Shown piece by piece: positions 29,132 through 39,200 of a stretch of 64,000 bases of DNA. Each line of letters starts with the position of its first letter. The stretch's first letter is position 1. The position numbers were made by a program, and so were the translations under genes. This stretch comes from Curtanaerobium respiraculi (GTDB lineage: Bacteria; Actinomycetota; Coriobacteriia; Coriobacteriales; Eggerthellaceae). The notes under the pieces were generated by a model. That model did no database searches and had not been told where the DNA came from. It saw nothing but the letters and a program-made list of their open reading frames with translations. Where the stretch lies: positions 372,001 through 436,000 of the forward strand of contig NZ_JANIPD030000001.1 of assembly GCF_024609215.1 (NCBI RefSeq), read 5' to 3'.

Positions 29132-30400
29132 CTACTCGGAAGCTTCCATCGCGTGATCATCCGGCTCCTTGAGCGGCAGCGACACCCGCACGCGGAATCC
29201 GCCCTCGGGCCGATTGTCCGCCGAGCACCGCCCATGCAGCACTTTGGCGCGCTCCAGCATGCCGATGATGCCGTTGCCGCCCTTGGCGGCGTCTACATCC
29301 ACGCCGTCGTCGTCGAACGCGTCTGCCGACGGGCGACCCACGCCGTCGTCCTCTACGGTCAGGACCGCCTCCTCGGGGGTGGAGGAGAGAGCGACCCAAA
29401 GGTTCTTCGCATGGGCGTGCCGCACGACGTTGGTGATGGCCTCGCGCGCGATGCCGAACAGGGCGAGGTCCGCATATGCGGGAACCCCGTCCGCATTGTA
29501 CCCCGCCACATCCTCATGGACCGCAAGCCCCGCGTTGCGCGCGTATTGCAGCAGGTCGGGAATGCGGTCGGTGCCGTTGGTCGGCCGGGTCTCCGCCTCC
29601 TGGCCCTCGTTGCGCAGCACGCCGATCATGCTTCGGATCTCCTCGAGGGCGGTCTTCGAGGTCTGTCGCACCTGCCGGACCGCTTCGCGCGCCATGTCCG
29701 GATCGCGGTCGAGGAGGCGCTCCGCCGCGGCCGCTTGGATGCTCACCGCCGAGAGGGAATGAGCCGTGATGTCGTGGATCTCGCGCGCGATGCGCAGCCG
29801 CTCCTCCTCCACGCGGCGGGCGGCCTCGGCGTCGCGCGTCCGTTCCGCCTCCTCCGCGCGCTGGCGGATGGCGGCGACGTAGTTCACGTAGGTGCGCGCG
29901 GCCACCCCCGCCACCATGCTCGCGATGACGTACGAGATGTTCTGTATGCGCACGACCGCGGCGACCGTGTCGTTGTCGCTGGGTATGCGGGCGATCAGGA
30001 GCAGTATGAACGCAACGATGCCGGCGGTGATGATCTCGCGCTTCGGGCGCTCGTACACGATGGTGAACATGCTGATTGCCGGCCCGATGACCGAGAACGC
30101 ATAGCCGGGCGAGGTATCCTGCGCGCTGCTGAACACCACGAAGACGAGCAGGAAGCTGGGCCAGGGGAACTTGCGACGGAATACGAGGGGCAGCGTGGTT
30201 GCCGCCAGCGCGATATAGGTCGCGGCGCTGGGGTCGCGCACGATGATGCCCACCTGCGAGCGCAGCGAATCGTCGGTGAAGACGATGGGCGACGTCGACA
30301 GGTACAGCTGGAGGTATGCGACCAGAAAGGCCGCGCACGCGATGAAGACGTCGATGAGCCAATCCCGCGAGTCCAGATGATCTTTCATGAGGAAGTCCAT
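29132..30400 (-). CDS. NarL-partner sensor histidine kinase, membrane-bound
   Basis: A 422-residue kinase of the HisKA_3 type. About five to six membrane spans fill residues 15-160, with no large external domain, so it senses from within the membrane. The phospho-acceptor His is in REIHDITAHSLSAV, and ATP-binding motifs are REAITNVVRHAHA, VEDDGVGRPS and GGNGIIGMLERA. The start is taken as ATG 30400: a TATACT -10 lies six bases upstream and no ribosome site is present, suggesting a leaderless mRNA. Confidence 0.88.
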   Translation of the reverse strand: MDFLMKDHLDSRDWLIDVFIACAAFLVAYLQLYLSTSPIVFTDDSLRSQVGIIVRDPSAATYIALAATTLPLVFRRKFPWPSFLLVFVVFSSAQDTSPGYAFSVIGPAISMFTIVYERPKREIITAGIVAFILLLIARIPSDNDTVAAVVRIQNISYVIASMVAGVAARTYVNYVAAIRQRAEEAERTRDAEAARRVEEERLRIAREIHDITAHSLSAVSIQAAAAERLLDRDPDMAREAVRQVRQTSKTALEEIRSMIGVLRNEGQEAETRPTNGTDRIPDLLQYARNAGLAVHEDVAGYNADGVPAYADLALFGIAREAITNVVRHAHAKNLWVALSSTPEEAVLTVEDDGVGRPSADAFDDDGVDVDAAKGGNGIIGMLERAKVLHGRCSADNRPEGGFRVRVSLPLKEPDDHAMEASE

Positions 30401-30406
30401 GCGCAC

Positions 30407-30412
30407 AGTATA
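30407..30412 (-). promoter_or_regulatory. -10 element giving a leaderless kinase transcript
   Basis: TATACT on the minus strand ends six bases before the kinase ATG, so transcription would start at or next to the A of the ATG. No consensus -35 is seen. A like GCGCTATACT sequence precedes the TrkA-type gene at 33502. Confidence 0.45.
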
Positions 30413-30452
30413 GCGAAGGGCCCGATCCCGCCTTCCGCGAGGGGCAGCTCGA

Positions 30453-31796
30453 TCAGAATTCGAGCTCCCTCAGGCGGTCGAATACGATATCCTTGCGACG
30501 CAGGAAATCCCACGGATCGAAGATCTCATCCATCTGATCCGCGGTCAGCGTGCACTGCGGGTCTGCCTCGAGCCGTTCGCGATAGGTGGGACCCGGCTTC
30601 GCCTGCTGCACATCGCGCCACGTTGCCATCGCGTTGCGCTGCACGATGACGTAGGCGTCCTCGCGCGCGATGCCCGTCTGCACCAACGCGAGCAGCACCT
30701 TGCTGCTGAAGATCAGGCCGCGGGTCTTATCCATATTCGCCCTCATGGCCTCGGGATAGGCCTGCAGGCCGTCCAGGATCCACTGCAGCTTCTCGGCGAT
30801 GTAATCCAGGCAGATGAAGCTGTCAGCCAGCGCGACGCGCTCGGCGCCGGAATGGCTGATGTCCCGCTCGTACCACAGGGCCACATCGTCGAAGCCCACC
30901 TGGGCGTTCGCCTTCACCGTGCGCGCGAGCCCGCACACGCGCTCGGCGGTGATGGGGTTGCGTTTATGAGGCATGGCGCTGGAGCCCTTCTGCCCCGACT
31001 TGAACGGCTCCTCGGCCTCGATGACATCGGATTGCTGCAGAAGTCGCACCTGCATTGCCACGCCCTCGAAGCTCGATGCCACCGTGGCAAGCGTGGAAAG
31101 CACTTGCGCATGCCGGTCGCGCGCGAGGACCTGCGTCGACAGTGGATCGGGGGCAAGGCCCAGATGATCGCATACGTACTGCTCGACGAAGGGGTCGATG
31201 CTGCTGTATGTGCCCACGGCTCCGGAGATGGCGCCTGTCGCCGCGACCTCCCGCGCCTGCTGGAGGCGGACGATCGCGCGTTTCATCGCCCACGCCCAGG
31301 ACCCGAATTTCATGCCGAAGGTCATCGGCTCCGCATGTATGCCGTGCGTGCGGCCCGTGCAGAGCACGTTCTGGAACTCGAAGGCGCGTCGCTTGCATAC
31401 CTCGCCGATCTGCCTCACATCCTCGATGATGATGTCAAGCGCCTGCACCACCTGATAGGATAGGGCCGTGTCCCCCAAGTCGGAGCTGGTCATGCCGTAG
31501 TGCACCCAACGGCTGGGCTTTTCGGCGCCTTCGGGGACCTCGGCATCGATGTATTCGCCCATGCAGGTGAGAAACGCGATCACATCATGGTTGGTGACCG
31601 ACTCGATCTCGTCGATTCGGGCGACGTCGAAGTCGGCGTGCTCGCGGATCCACGCCGCGTCCTCCTTCGTGATGCCGCTCTGCCCGAGCTCGGCCTGGGC
31701 CTCGCACGCGAGCAGCTCGATTTCCTTCCAGATGGCGAATTTATTCTCGTTTTCCCAGATATGGCCCATGGCGGGTCGCGTGTAGCGGGGGATCAT
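30453..31796 (-). CDS. purB: Adenylosuccinate lyase
   Basis: A 447-residue fumarase/aspartase-superfamily enzyme that releases fumarate in AMP synthesis and from SAICAR in the IMP pathway. Landmarks are RYTRPAMGHIW at the N-terminus, HYGMTSSDLGDTALSY, GRTHGIHAEPMTFG (catalytic His) and the signature loop GSSAMPHKRNPI (Ser). Start is ATG 31796 with AAAGGA seven bases upstream. It stands alone here; purL is 8 kb away on the other strand. Confidence 0.95.
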   Translation of the reverse strand: MIPRYTRPAMGHIWENENKFAIWKEIELLACEAQAELGQSGITKEDAAWIREHADFDVARIDEIESVTNHDVIAFLTCMGEYIDAEVPEGAEKPSRWVHYGMTSSDLGDTALSYQVVQALDIIIEDVRQIGEVCKRRAFEFQNVLCTGRTHGIHAEPMTFGMKFGSWAWAMKRAIVRLQQAREVAATGAISGAVGTYSSIDPFVEQYVCDHLGLAPDPLSTQVLARDRHAQVLSTLATVASSFEGVAMQVRLLQQSDVIEAEEPFKSGQKGSSAMPHKRNPITAERVCGLARTVKANAQVGFDDVALWYERDISHSGAERVALADSFICLDYIAEKLQWILDGLQAYPEAMRANMDKTRGLIFSSKVLLALVQTGIAREDAYVIVQRNAMATWRDVQQAKPGPTYRERLEADPQCTLTADQMDEIFDPWDFLRRKDIVFDRLRELEF

Positions 31797-32153
31797 GGCA
31801 TGTCCTTTCAGGAGGAATTGCGATGCAGCAAGTATAAACGTCCCGGCACCGCACGCGGCAATGCTGCACATTTGGCGAACAAAAACGAGTACCGCGCTTG
31901 CGGAGGCGGTCTCTTTCCCCAAGGCAACCTGCCGACATTCCGAATATGCGCCGCCTCCGCAGCAATCGCAAGCAATGCGCAACGCCCCAGGTCCGCCCAA
32001 GGAAGCCGGCGAGGCGGACCTTGGCGGATGATTGGGGTCGATCCGGGGAAAGCGGGCCGGTCCCCGGCTGCCCTTTTCGCCGAGGGGATTCCGGGTGCCG
32101 CCAGGATCCGCCGCAGCATCCGGCGGTTGCGGCGTTCGGAAGAGCGCCGCATC
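31797..32153. other. 357-bp GC-rich spacer without a convincing gene
   Basis: No frame with plausible composition or ribosome site. A perfect 9-bp palindrome AGGTCCGCC/GGCGGACCT at 31989-32021 is present without a T run and may mark the 3-prime end of the TrkA pair or a weak terminator. No promoter for purB is clear. Confidence 0.4.
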
Positions 32154-32831
32154 CTACAACTGCCTGATGGCTGCGCGGCCTTGGGCGGTCACGTCTTTGT
32201 CGCTCGCCAAAACAACGGTATCGCCTGCGAACAGAAACGTATCCCCGCCGACCACTTCCATGTCATCGTCCTCGTCGCGCGATACCGCCACGATGAGGCA
32301 CCCTTCCGGTAGGGGAACATCCGCGATCGCCACGCCCTCCTCGGCGTCATGATGCCGGAACCGGGGCACGGTCACCTCGGTGAGCTCGACGTTGCCGTGG
32401 GAGAGGTTCGAAAGGACGCTCATGCCCCCCAGCATCGTGTCCTCTTCGATGATCTTCGCGATGATCGTCGTGCTGCTCACGCATTCGATGCCGGCTTCGC
32501 GGAAGATGCGCAGGTTCTTCGGGCTGTTCACGCGCGCGATGCAGCGCGGAACATTGAACACGCGCGTGGCGATCTCGCACGATACCAGGTTAGCATCATC
32601 CTGCCCGGTGGTGCTCACGAACACGTCCGCACGGCGGATGTCGGCATCTTCCTGATACCGCGACATGCAACCGTCGCCGTGGATGACGAGGAACTGCCCC
32701 GAAAGCTCGCTTGAGAGGTGGTCGGCAGCCTTGCGATCCTGCTCGATGATGGCAACCTGGTTTCCGTCGCGGAGCATGACCGACGCCAGGTATTCGCCGA
32801 TCTTCCCACCGCCGTTGATAACGATGTACAT
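32154..32831 (-). CDS. TrkA/KtrA-family potassium channel regulator (second of pair)
   Basis: A 225-residue RCK protein: Rossmann motif INGGGKIGEYLA, then the conserved acid in IIEQDRK and GDGCMSR, ending with a TrkA-C domain (VTVPRF to VVLASDK). It binds NAD(H) or ATP/ADP on the cytoplasmic face of a TrkH/KtrB pore. The gene starts eight bases after a second TrkA-type gene. The two proteins probably form a hetero-ring. The only pore subunit in the window is trkH at 3793. Confidence 0.85.
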   Translation of the reverse strand: MYIVINGGGKIGEYLASVMLRDGNQVAIIEQDRKAADHLSSELSGQFLVIHGDGCMSRYQEDADIRRADVFVSTTGQDDANLVSCEIATRVFNVPRCIARVNSPKNLRIFREAGIECVSSTTIIAKIIEEDTMLGGMSVLSNLSHGNVELTEVTVPRFRHHDAEEGVAIADVPLPEGCLIVAVSRDEDDDMEVVGGDTFLFAGDTVVLASDKDVTAQGRAAIRQL

Positions 32832-32839
32832 ACCGACCC

Positions 32840-33502
32840 CTAATTCTGAATCCAGCGGGAGAACGAGCCGATGAGCCTATGCCGCACGCAGGCAAGGACG
32901 CTGTCACCATGCCCCAACACGCTGTCGCTCGAGGGGATGGAGCTGGCGCGCCCGTCCGCGCGCTCGAAGGCGATGATACGGATGTCATGCGCCCGTTCCA
33001 ACTGGCCCACGCGGATGCTGGTCATGCCGTTGTCCTTCAGATCCAAGCTGAAGCGGAGCACCTCGAACTCGCCGAAGCTGTCGACGTGGAAACCATGGCC
33101 CGAGCTGATCTTGCTGAAGACTTCCTCCGCCACCAAGCTGGTGCCGCAGACGTAGTCGAGCCCCAACTGCTCGTAGGCACGTTCGTGCCCCGGGTTGTAC
33201 AAGCGGGCGATGACGTGGGGCACGTTGAACAGCCGCGCGGCGACTTCCGCGGTCATGAGGTTCGCGTTGTCGCTTTGCGTGACCGCGGCGACGCAATCGC
33301 AGGTTTCCACGCCCGCGCGCCGCAGCACGGCCTCGTCGAAGCCCACGCCCTCGATGACCGAGCCGTTGAACCCGCTCCCCAGATTCGCAAAGGAGGCCGC
33401 ATCCTTATCGACCACGCACACGTTGTTGTCGTTTTCGGAGAGCATGCTCGCCAGCTGCGAGCCTACCCTGCCGCATCCGACCACGATGATATTGCTGCCC
33501 AT
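32840..33502 (-). CDS. TrkA/KtrA-family potassium channel regulator (first of pair)
   Basis: A 220-residue RCK protein with VVGCGRVGSQLA, CVVDKDAASF and GVGFDEAVLRRAG, then a degenerate TrkA-C region with HGDSVLACV. ATG 33502 is preceded by AAAGG at seven bases. It is about 30 percent similar by eye to the following gene, consistent with an old duplication. It is co-transcribed with it. Confidence 0.85.
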   Translation of the reverse strand: MGSNIIVVGCGRVGSQLASMLSENDNNVCVVDKDAASFANLGSGFNGSVIEGVGFDEAVLRRAGVETCDCVAAVTQSDNANLMTAEVAARLFNVPHVIARLYNPGHERAYEQLGLDYVCGTSLVAEEVFSKISSGHGFHVDSFGEFEVLRFSLDLKDNGMTSIRVGQLERAHDIRIIAFERADGRASSIPSSDSVLGHGDSVLACVRHRLIGSFSRWIQN

Positions 33503-33612
33503 TCGATGCCTTTCATCTTTTTGGGGAAGTATAGCGCACGGGGACTGGCAGCCGCGGCCGCACTTCGCGCCCCATGGAGTCAACCCCCTTGGGCGCACCG
33601 CAGCCGAGGCGG

Positions 33613-34041
33613 CTAATAGCGGGGAAGCGCGAGCGCGAGCAGCAGGTACAGAAACGAGGTGAGAAGGGGGCTCGTGATGAAAAGCAGCAGCGCGATGATG
33701 CGGACGACGATGCTGTCGAGGTGCAGGTACTCAGCGATACCGCCGCATACCCCGGCGATGCGACGATCGACCGTGCTGGCGCGGAGCGTGCCCCGATCGC
33801 CCGTGGCGGCGCGGGAGAACTTGCCCGACCTCCATGCCCAGACCAGGTAGACCACCAGGGCGACGAGCGCGCAGGGGAACACGAGGTCGAGGATCGAAAA
33901 CGCGATGCCGACGAGGAGCCACCACCACCATACGCCCGAATACACGAAGAGCATCGCGGCGGCGCCTGCGGCCACCATGGCCGCGCCCACGGCCAAGAGC
34001 GAGCGCTGCCTGCGCGTGTAACGTTCCCACCGCCTAGACAT
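33613..34041 (-). CDS. PspC-domain membrane protein (short)
   Basis: A 142-residue protein with two N-terminal membrane helices (LLAVGAAMVAAGAAAML and WWWLLVGIAFSIL), a third near residue 60, and a C-terminal PspC domain (STVDRRIAGVCGGIAEYLHLDSIVVRIIALLL). PspC proteins take part in envelope-stress sensing with PspA/PspB or two-component kinases. Its start overlaps the end of the preceding PspC gene by eight bases. Confidence 0.78.
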   Translation of the reverse strand: MSRRWERYTRRQRSLLAVGAAMVAAGAAAMLFVYSGVWWWWLLVGIAFSILDLVFPCALVALVVYLVWAWRSGKFSRAATGDRGTLRASTVDRRIAGVCGGIAEYLHLDSIVVRIIALLLFITSPLLTSFLYLLLALALPRY

Positions 34042-34807
34042 TGAGCGCTCCGTCCTGAGACAGGATGGTGATTCCGATGGGGCCGGCGCCCAGATGGTGC
34101 GCGGCGGGGCCGATGTCGACGTAGAAAACCAGGCCGATGAAGCAGAACAGCACCATGATCGACAATGCCGCGACCGCCATCGCCCGGGAATCGATCGCCC
34201 GCGATTGGAGGGCCAAACCGGCGAAGATGAGAAGCAGGGGCCAATTCTGATCGAACCATTCGTCCACCCGCAGCGAGATGACGCCGGACAGGGCGAGCAG
34301 CGTCACCAGGCCGAGGAACGCCAATGTCCCGCCTTCGACGGTGCCGATGAACGTATACCCGGAGCGGCCGGGGACCACCAAGCGCACGACTCCGAGCGCG
34401 ATGGCGAACAGCGCCCAGAACCCCACCGCGGGAAAGCCGATGATGACCCGTGAAAGCAGCAGGGTCGCGGCCGCCGACACCACGGCGAGCCCGACAAGCA
34501 GCGCGATGAGGATCCCCGTCGCCTTGCGGTCGTGGAACGGCTTTTTGCCACCGGTGCCTCCGCAGGCGGCAGAGCGCTGATCAGGCGCGACATCGACGGG
34601 GCACCACACATCGGCCTCCCGGGGAAGCAAAAGCCAGAGGGCGAGGTAGACGAACGCGGCCAACCCGCAGCTGAGCACGGTCAAGGCGACCGCCAGAAGC
34701 CGCACGGACGTGGCGTCCACATCCCAATGATTGGCAATACCCCCGCATACCCCGCTGATGGGGCCGTCGTTCGACCGATAGAGGCTATGCGCGCGCCGCT
34801 GCGGCAT
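34034..34807 (-). CDS. PspC-domain membrane protein (long)
   Basis: A 257-residue protein with an N-terminal PspC domain (SLYRSNDGPISGVCGGIANHW to FVYLALWLLLP) followed by about five membrane helices. The domain order is the reverse of the shorter neighbour. ATG 34807 is chosen since GGGAAGG precedes it; an in-frame ATG at 34873 would overlap the CorC gene stop and is possible. Function is inferred as envelope-stress related; no enzymatic motif is seen. Confidence 0.75.
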   Translation of the reverse strand: MPQRRAHSLYRSNDGPISGVCGGIANHWDVDATSVRLLAVALTVLSCGLAAFVYLALWLLLPREADVWCPVDVAPDQRSAACGGTGGKKPFHDRKATGILIALLVGLAVVSAAATLLLSRVIIGFPAVGFWALFAIALGVVRLVVPGRSGYTFIGTVEGGTLAFLGLVTLLALSGVISLRVDEWFDQNWPLLLIFAGLALQSRAIDSRAMAVAALSIMVLFCFIGLVFYVDIGPAAHHLGAGPIGITILSQDGALNV

Positions 34808-34841
34808 TCCTTCCCTTCCCACCTGCGCCGATGGGAGCAGG

Positions 34842-36173
34842 CTATTTGGAGGAGTCACCCTCGGCGCCATCATGCGCCGATTCGGGCTGGGAAAGCTTCT
34901 CGACGCGAATGACCTGGATGCGATTGCGGCGCATATTCTGCACGGTGAAGCGATAGCCTTCGTATTCGAAGTCTTCGCCCACCTGCGGAATCGTATCGAT
35001 CAAATCGATGAGCCACCCGGCAATGGTCTCGTATTCATCGGACTCCACCAGCGGAAGCCCGGACTCGACCGCGTCCTCCACCGGAAGGCTGCCGTCTACC
35101 AGCCATTCCGTATCGGTAAGCCGCGTGATGTAGCGGCCTTCCATGTCAGTCTCGTCGACGATCTCTCCCACGATCTCCTCGACGATATCTTCAATGGTGA
35201 TTAAACCACTGACCCCACCGTACTCGTCGACGGCTATGGCCATCTGTTGCCGGTTCGTTTGCATTTCGGAGAGCATCGGGAAGATATCTTTGGTCTCGGG
35301 AACGAAGAACGCCTCGGTCGTGTAATCTCCCACCAGGTCATCCTCGCGGTCATCCAGCACCGCCGGCAGGAGGTCCTTGAACTTCACAACGCCGGTGATG
35401 CGGTCTTGATTCTCGTGGAACACCGGGAGGCGAGAGTACCCGGTTCCGCGCATGCGGTCGAGCGTCTGCTTCACGGTCTCGTTGTCCTCGGCGAATATGA
35501 TATCGGTGCGGGGCGTCATGATATCGCGTGCCACCGTCTCGCTCATGTCGAGGATCTCGTGGATCATGCGCTTCTCGTCGGGGAGCAGATCCTCATTGTC
35601 CGCCACGAGCACCTTGATCTCGTCTTCCGAAACCGCGTTGTGGTCTTCGGGCGAACCCACATGGAACAGGCGCGCAAGCGCTTCGCTCGATCCTGCCGTC
35701 AATTTGACCAAGGGCTTCGCTATCAGGCTGAACGCCTTCAGGCTGGGGGCAAGCGCCATGCTCACCGCCTCCGGATGGGCCCACCCCAACCGTTTGGGGA
35801 ACACCTCGCCGACGACGATGGTCACGTAGCTGACGATGAGGGTGATGATGACCGTCGCCAAGGGCGCGGAGATATCGGTCAGCCAGCCGACGCCCAAGCT
35901 GCGCATCCACGCCGAGAAGGGTCCTGACAGCGTGGTGGCGGAAACGGCGCTGGCGAAGAACCCCAGCAGCGTGATATAAACCTGGATCGTCGCGAAGAGG
36001 GCATCCGAATCCTCGCCCACCTCGAGCGCCGCCTGCGCGCGGGGATTGCCCTCGTCACGCGCTTGCTCCAAGCGCATCTTCTTCGAGCTCACCACCGCAA
36101 GCTCCGCCGCCGAGAAATAACCGTTGCCCAAAATGAGAACGATCGAGAAAGTAATCGGTATGGCTATGTCCAT
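34842..36173 (-). CDS. CNNM/CorC-family transporter protein with CBS pair
   Basis: A 443-residue protein with the order DUF21/CNNM membrane domain (about residues 1-200, GNGYFSAAELAVVSSKK), two CBS domains (ARDIMTPRTDI, MAIAVDEYGGVSGLITIEDIVEEIVGEI) and a C-terminal CorC/HlyC domain. Relatives mediate Mg2+/Co2+ efflux or regulation and were once named haemolysins; the transport direction cannot be read here. Start ATG 36173; AGGAG is about 13 bases upstream, a long spacing. First gene of a unit with the two PspC genes. Confidence 0.87.
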   Translation of the reverse strand: MDIAIPITFSIVLILGNGYFSAAELAVVSSKKMRLEQARDEGNPRAQAALEVGEDSDALFATIQVYITLLGFFASAVSATTLSGPFSAWMRSLGVGWLTDISAPLATVIITLIVSYVTIVVGEVFPKRLGWAHPEAVSMALAPSLKAFSLIAKPLVKLTAGSSEALARLFHVGSPEDHNAVSEDEIKVLVADNEDLLPDEKRMIHEILDMSETVARDIMTPRTDIIFAEDNETVKQTLDRMRGTGYSRLPVFHENQDRITGVVKFKDLLPAVLDDREDDLVGDYTTEAFFVPETKDIFPMLSEMQTNRQQMAIAVDEYGGVSGLITIEDIVEEIVGEIVDETDMEGRYITRLTDTEWLVDGSLPVEDAVESGLPLVESDEYETIAGWLIDLIDTIPQVGEDFEYEGYRFTVQNMRRNRIQVIRVEKLSQPESAHDGAEGDSSK

Positions 36174-36254
36174 GTGTGTTGCGCTTCTCCTTTTGGCGAC
36201 AACGATACCACACCGCAATTTTCTCACGTTCGGACGGCGCTACCCCCGCATTCA

Positions 36255-39200
36255 CTATTTATCAACACCGGAAGGACGGGGAACGGAAAGGCTGCGTCGC
36301 CGGAGAAGGCGGCGCGGACGCCGTACCGCATGGGCGCACAAGGCGAGCGACCCCGCTGCCGCCAAAGCGATCGGGTTCGCTAGGCGGAGCAGTTCGTCGC
36401 CCGTTTGCGCCAGCTCGGTTTCCGGAACGGGAGGTTTTGGGCCCTTGGGGGCAGGAACGCCCACGGCGACGGGGAAGACGACGGTCTGCCCCTCGTCGTC
36501 GATGTCCGCATGGGATGCGAAGAGCTCGTCGCCGTGGAACATCTCCTCGAACGCCACGACCGATGCGCCCTCCATCGCAGTCGAATCGAATTCGAATACG
36601 ACCTCGACGGCGCCTTCCGCCTGCTCCGCTTCGAATGTCGCATTGGCGGTAACCGGTTCTCCGTCGGAGCCGGCGATTTCCCCTCCATCCTTCATCGCCC
36701 CGTCGTCATCCTCGACGGCGCGATGAAGCGAGCCCTGCACGGTATAGGATTCGCCCGGCACGCAACCATGGTACTCCACCACATCGACGAGCCGTACGTT
36801 CGTGCCGAGCGTGCCCTCATGGCCGCCGTTCACCGTTGCGGTGGTCCCCAATGATACCGGAGCGTTGGACCGCTCGATTTCCAGCGAGGACCCCGATGCG
36901 ATCCCGCGTTCGCGCGACGTGATGAGCCCCCGCTCGTCCACGGTGAAGGAAAAGTCCCGGCTCTGGGAGCCATCCGCCCAATAGCCGGCGGGGGATTCCT
37001 CCTCGTGCACATGGTAGGTCCCCGGGGCAAGCCGGCTCACCTCGAGCACGCCCGCCCCATCGGTGGCAACCCGCTCATCGTACGCGCCATCGTCGGTCCA
37101 TATCCGGAATACCGCCCCCGGAAGCGGGGTGCCCGCAGCCGAATCGACCTTCTTCAACCGGAATGTCGTGGGCTCATTCGAAAACGAGCATCGAGCACCG
37201 ACCTTCTGCGGCCCTTCGGCACAGGCGCCCACTTCGACGCGGTGGGTCTCAGGGTCCACGGCATAGCCTTGGGGCGCCTTCACCTCGTAGACGTCATACG
37301 AACCTAGGTACAAGCCGTCGGCGCGGGCCGCGCCCGCCGCATCGGTTGTCAGGTTGGCGACGACCTGGCCGCGCACCGCATGAACCTCCCCGTCGAGGGT
37401 GACGATGTCCTCCGCCGCCTGCACCGCATAGCAGGCCCCCGCCAGCGGCGAGCCCGCACCATCCGATTTCGCAATCTCGATGGAACCCCTGAGGGGAGCA
37501 TCCGCGAACTCCACGACGAGCGGATCGTCCCAGGTGCGGTACTCGGCGGGCACCCCGAAGGAAATTGTTTCCTCCCCCAGCGCGTAGCCGCGTGGCGCCG
37601 ACACCTCCTGCACGCGGTACGTGCCCTGCTTGAGCATCAACGGAAGCATGACCTCCCCGTCGGCGTTCGTCGTCCATACCTCCTCCGAGCGCTCCTCGGG
37701 GTAGCGGGCGGTGTGAACGACCGCATCACCGTTCGCATCGAGCAGGCGGAACGAGCAGATGCCGCGAACCGGCAGGCCGCTTTCGGAATCGACTTTGACG
37801 ATCTTCAGAGGGGTCTGGGGGATTTTGTCCTCGACCAACGCGGCGGGAGCGTAGCAGCCCTCGCGCGGAATCGACATGCGCCAATCCGGTGCAGCCAGCA
37901 GCTCGGTACCGTGCCTTTCCCGGTAATCCGCTTGAACCGCCGGGGGGATGACCTCATGGACCCCGTACGTGCCACAGGCGAGCGCTCCCGACCATCCCTT
38001 CGGCACGCTCCAGCCGTTGACCTCCTTACCCGACCGCGTCGAAGCGTACCCGTTTTCGTCGGTGACGATGGTGCACACCACACCGCCGGGGGCGATTTTC
38101 GTTTTTCCATCCTCGGGGGAGACCACCGGCGCGGCGCTCGCGTTGATGATTTGGAACCGGATGCCCGCCACCAAAACGGATTCGGGCCGCTGCGGGTCGT
38201 TCCCGTCGAAGTCGACCTCGCCCGACTTGATGACGCGGAAATCCCCTCGCTGCACGGAATCTGCCTGGGAGTTGCCCGCAACCAAGGTGACGGGGTCATC
38301 GCCCGTCACAAGCGACGTGGCCGTGGGCGCGGGTCCTCCGCAGCCGTCGTCGAGGTTGTATCCCTCGGGCGCGGCGATCTCCCGGATCGTCACGGTTCCC
38401 CGGGGGAGGATGGGGCGCCCCGTGGCGCCCGGATAGCCGGTATCGAGGTAGAAGGGATCGCCCGACACCAGATGGCTTTCATCGAACGCCGCCCTGCCGG
38501 CGGCATCCGTCTCGAAGACCCACGACCGCGTCGGCTCGCCCGAGGCGTCGCCGTCCATATTCGCATAGTACTTCACGGCGAATCGCGCCCCCGCGAGGGA
38601 TGCGTTGCCCTGGGCGGAACCGCCGGTCTGCGCATCCACCTTCGAGACCAATGCCTCCACCGGCTGCCCCGCGGGAGCATCCGCTACCGAACCGCCGTTC
38701 ACGTGGGCGACCCCGCCGGCTTCGATCTCGACGGTATACGTCGAGGCATCGAGGCGGTACCCCGAAGGAGGTTCCGTTTCCCGCACGGTGTACGTCCCGA
38801 CCGGCAGGGGCTTTGACCGCGCCTTGCCCGAAGCATCGGTCACCAGCGTGTCGCAGGCCTCGCCGTCGTCCGCGCGGGAAACCGCGTAACGGGCCCCCGC
38901 GAGCGTATAGCATCCGTTGCCCTTCGTGATCGAGTCGTTCGCCGAGACCTTCGCGATATCCAACGAGCCGTAGGCCCTCCAGTACCCCTCGACCTTGGCC
39001 CACCCCACCGTCGCCTGGTCGTACTCGTCGCCCGTGCCGCTGCCGACCTCGTTGTTCACGTACAGGACGAAGACCCCGTGGTACACCGCGTGGGATGCAT
39101 CCCAGCCGCTTTCCGTCTCATCCAAGACGAGCACGGCTACGTGCGGAGCGGAGGTCGTGGTGTCGTTGTTCGACTGGCAGCAATGGCCGCGGTCGGGAAG

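Noticed and set aside
31808-32152. 114-codon minus-strand frame in the purB spacer
   Set aside because: Arg/Pro-rich composition, no ribosome site and no recognisable fold; treated as non-coding.
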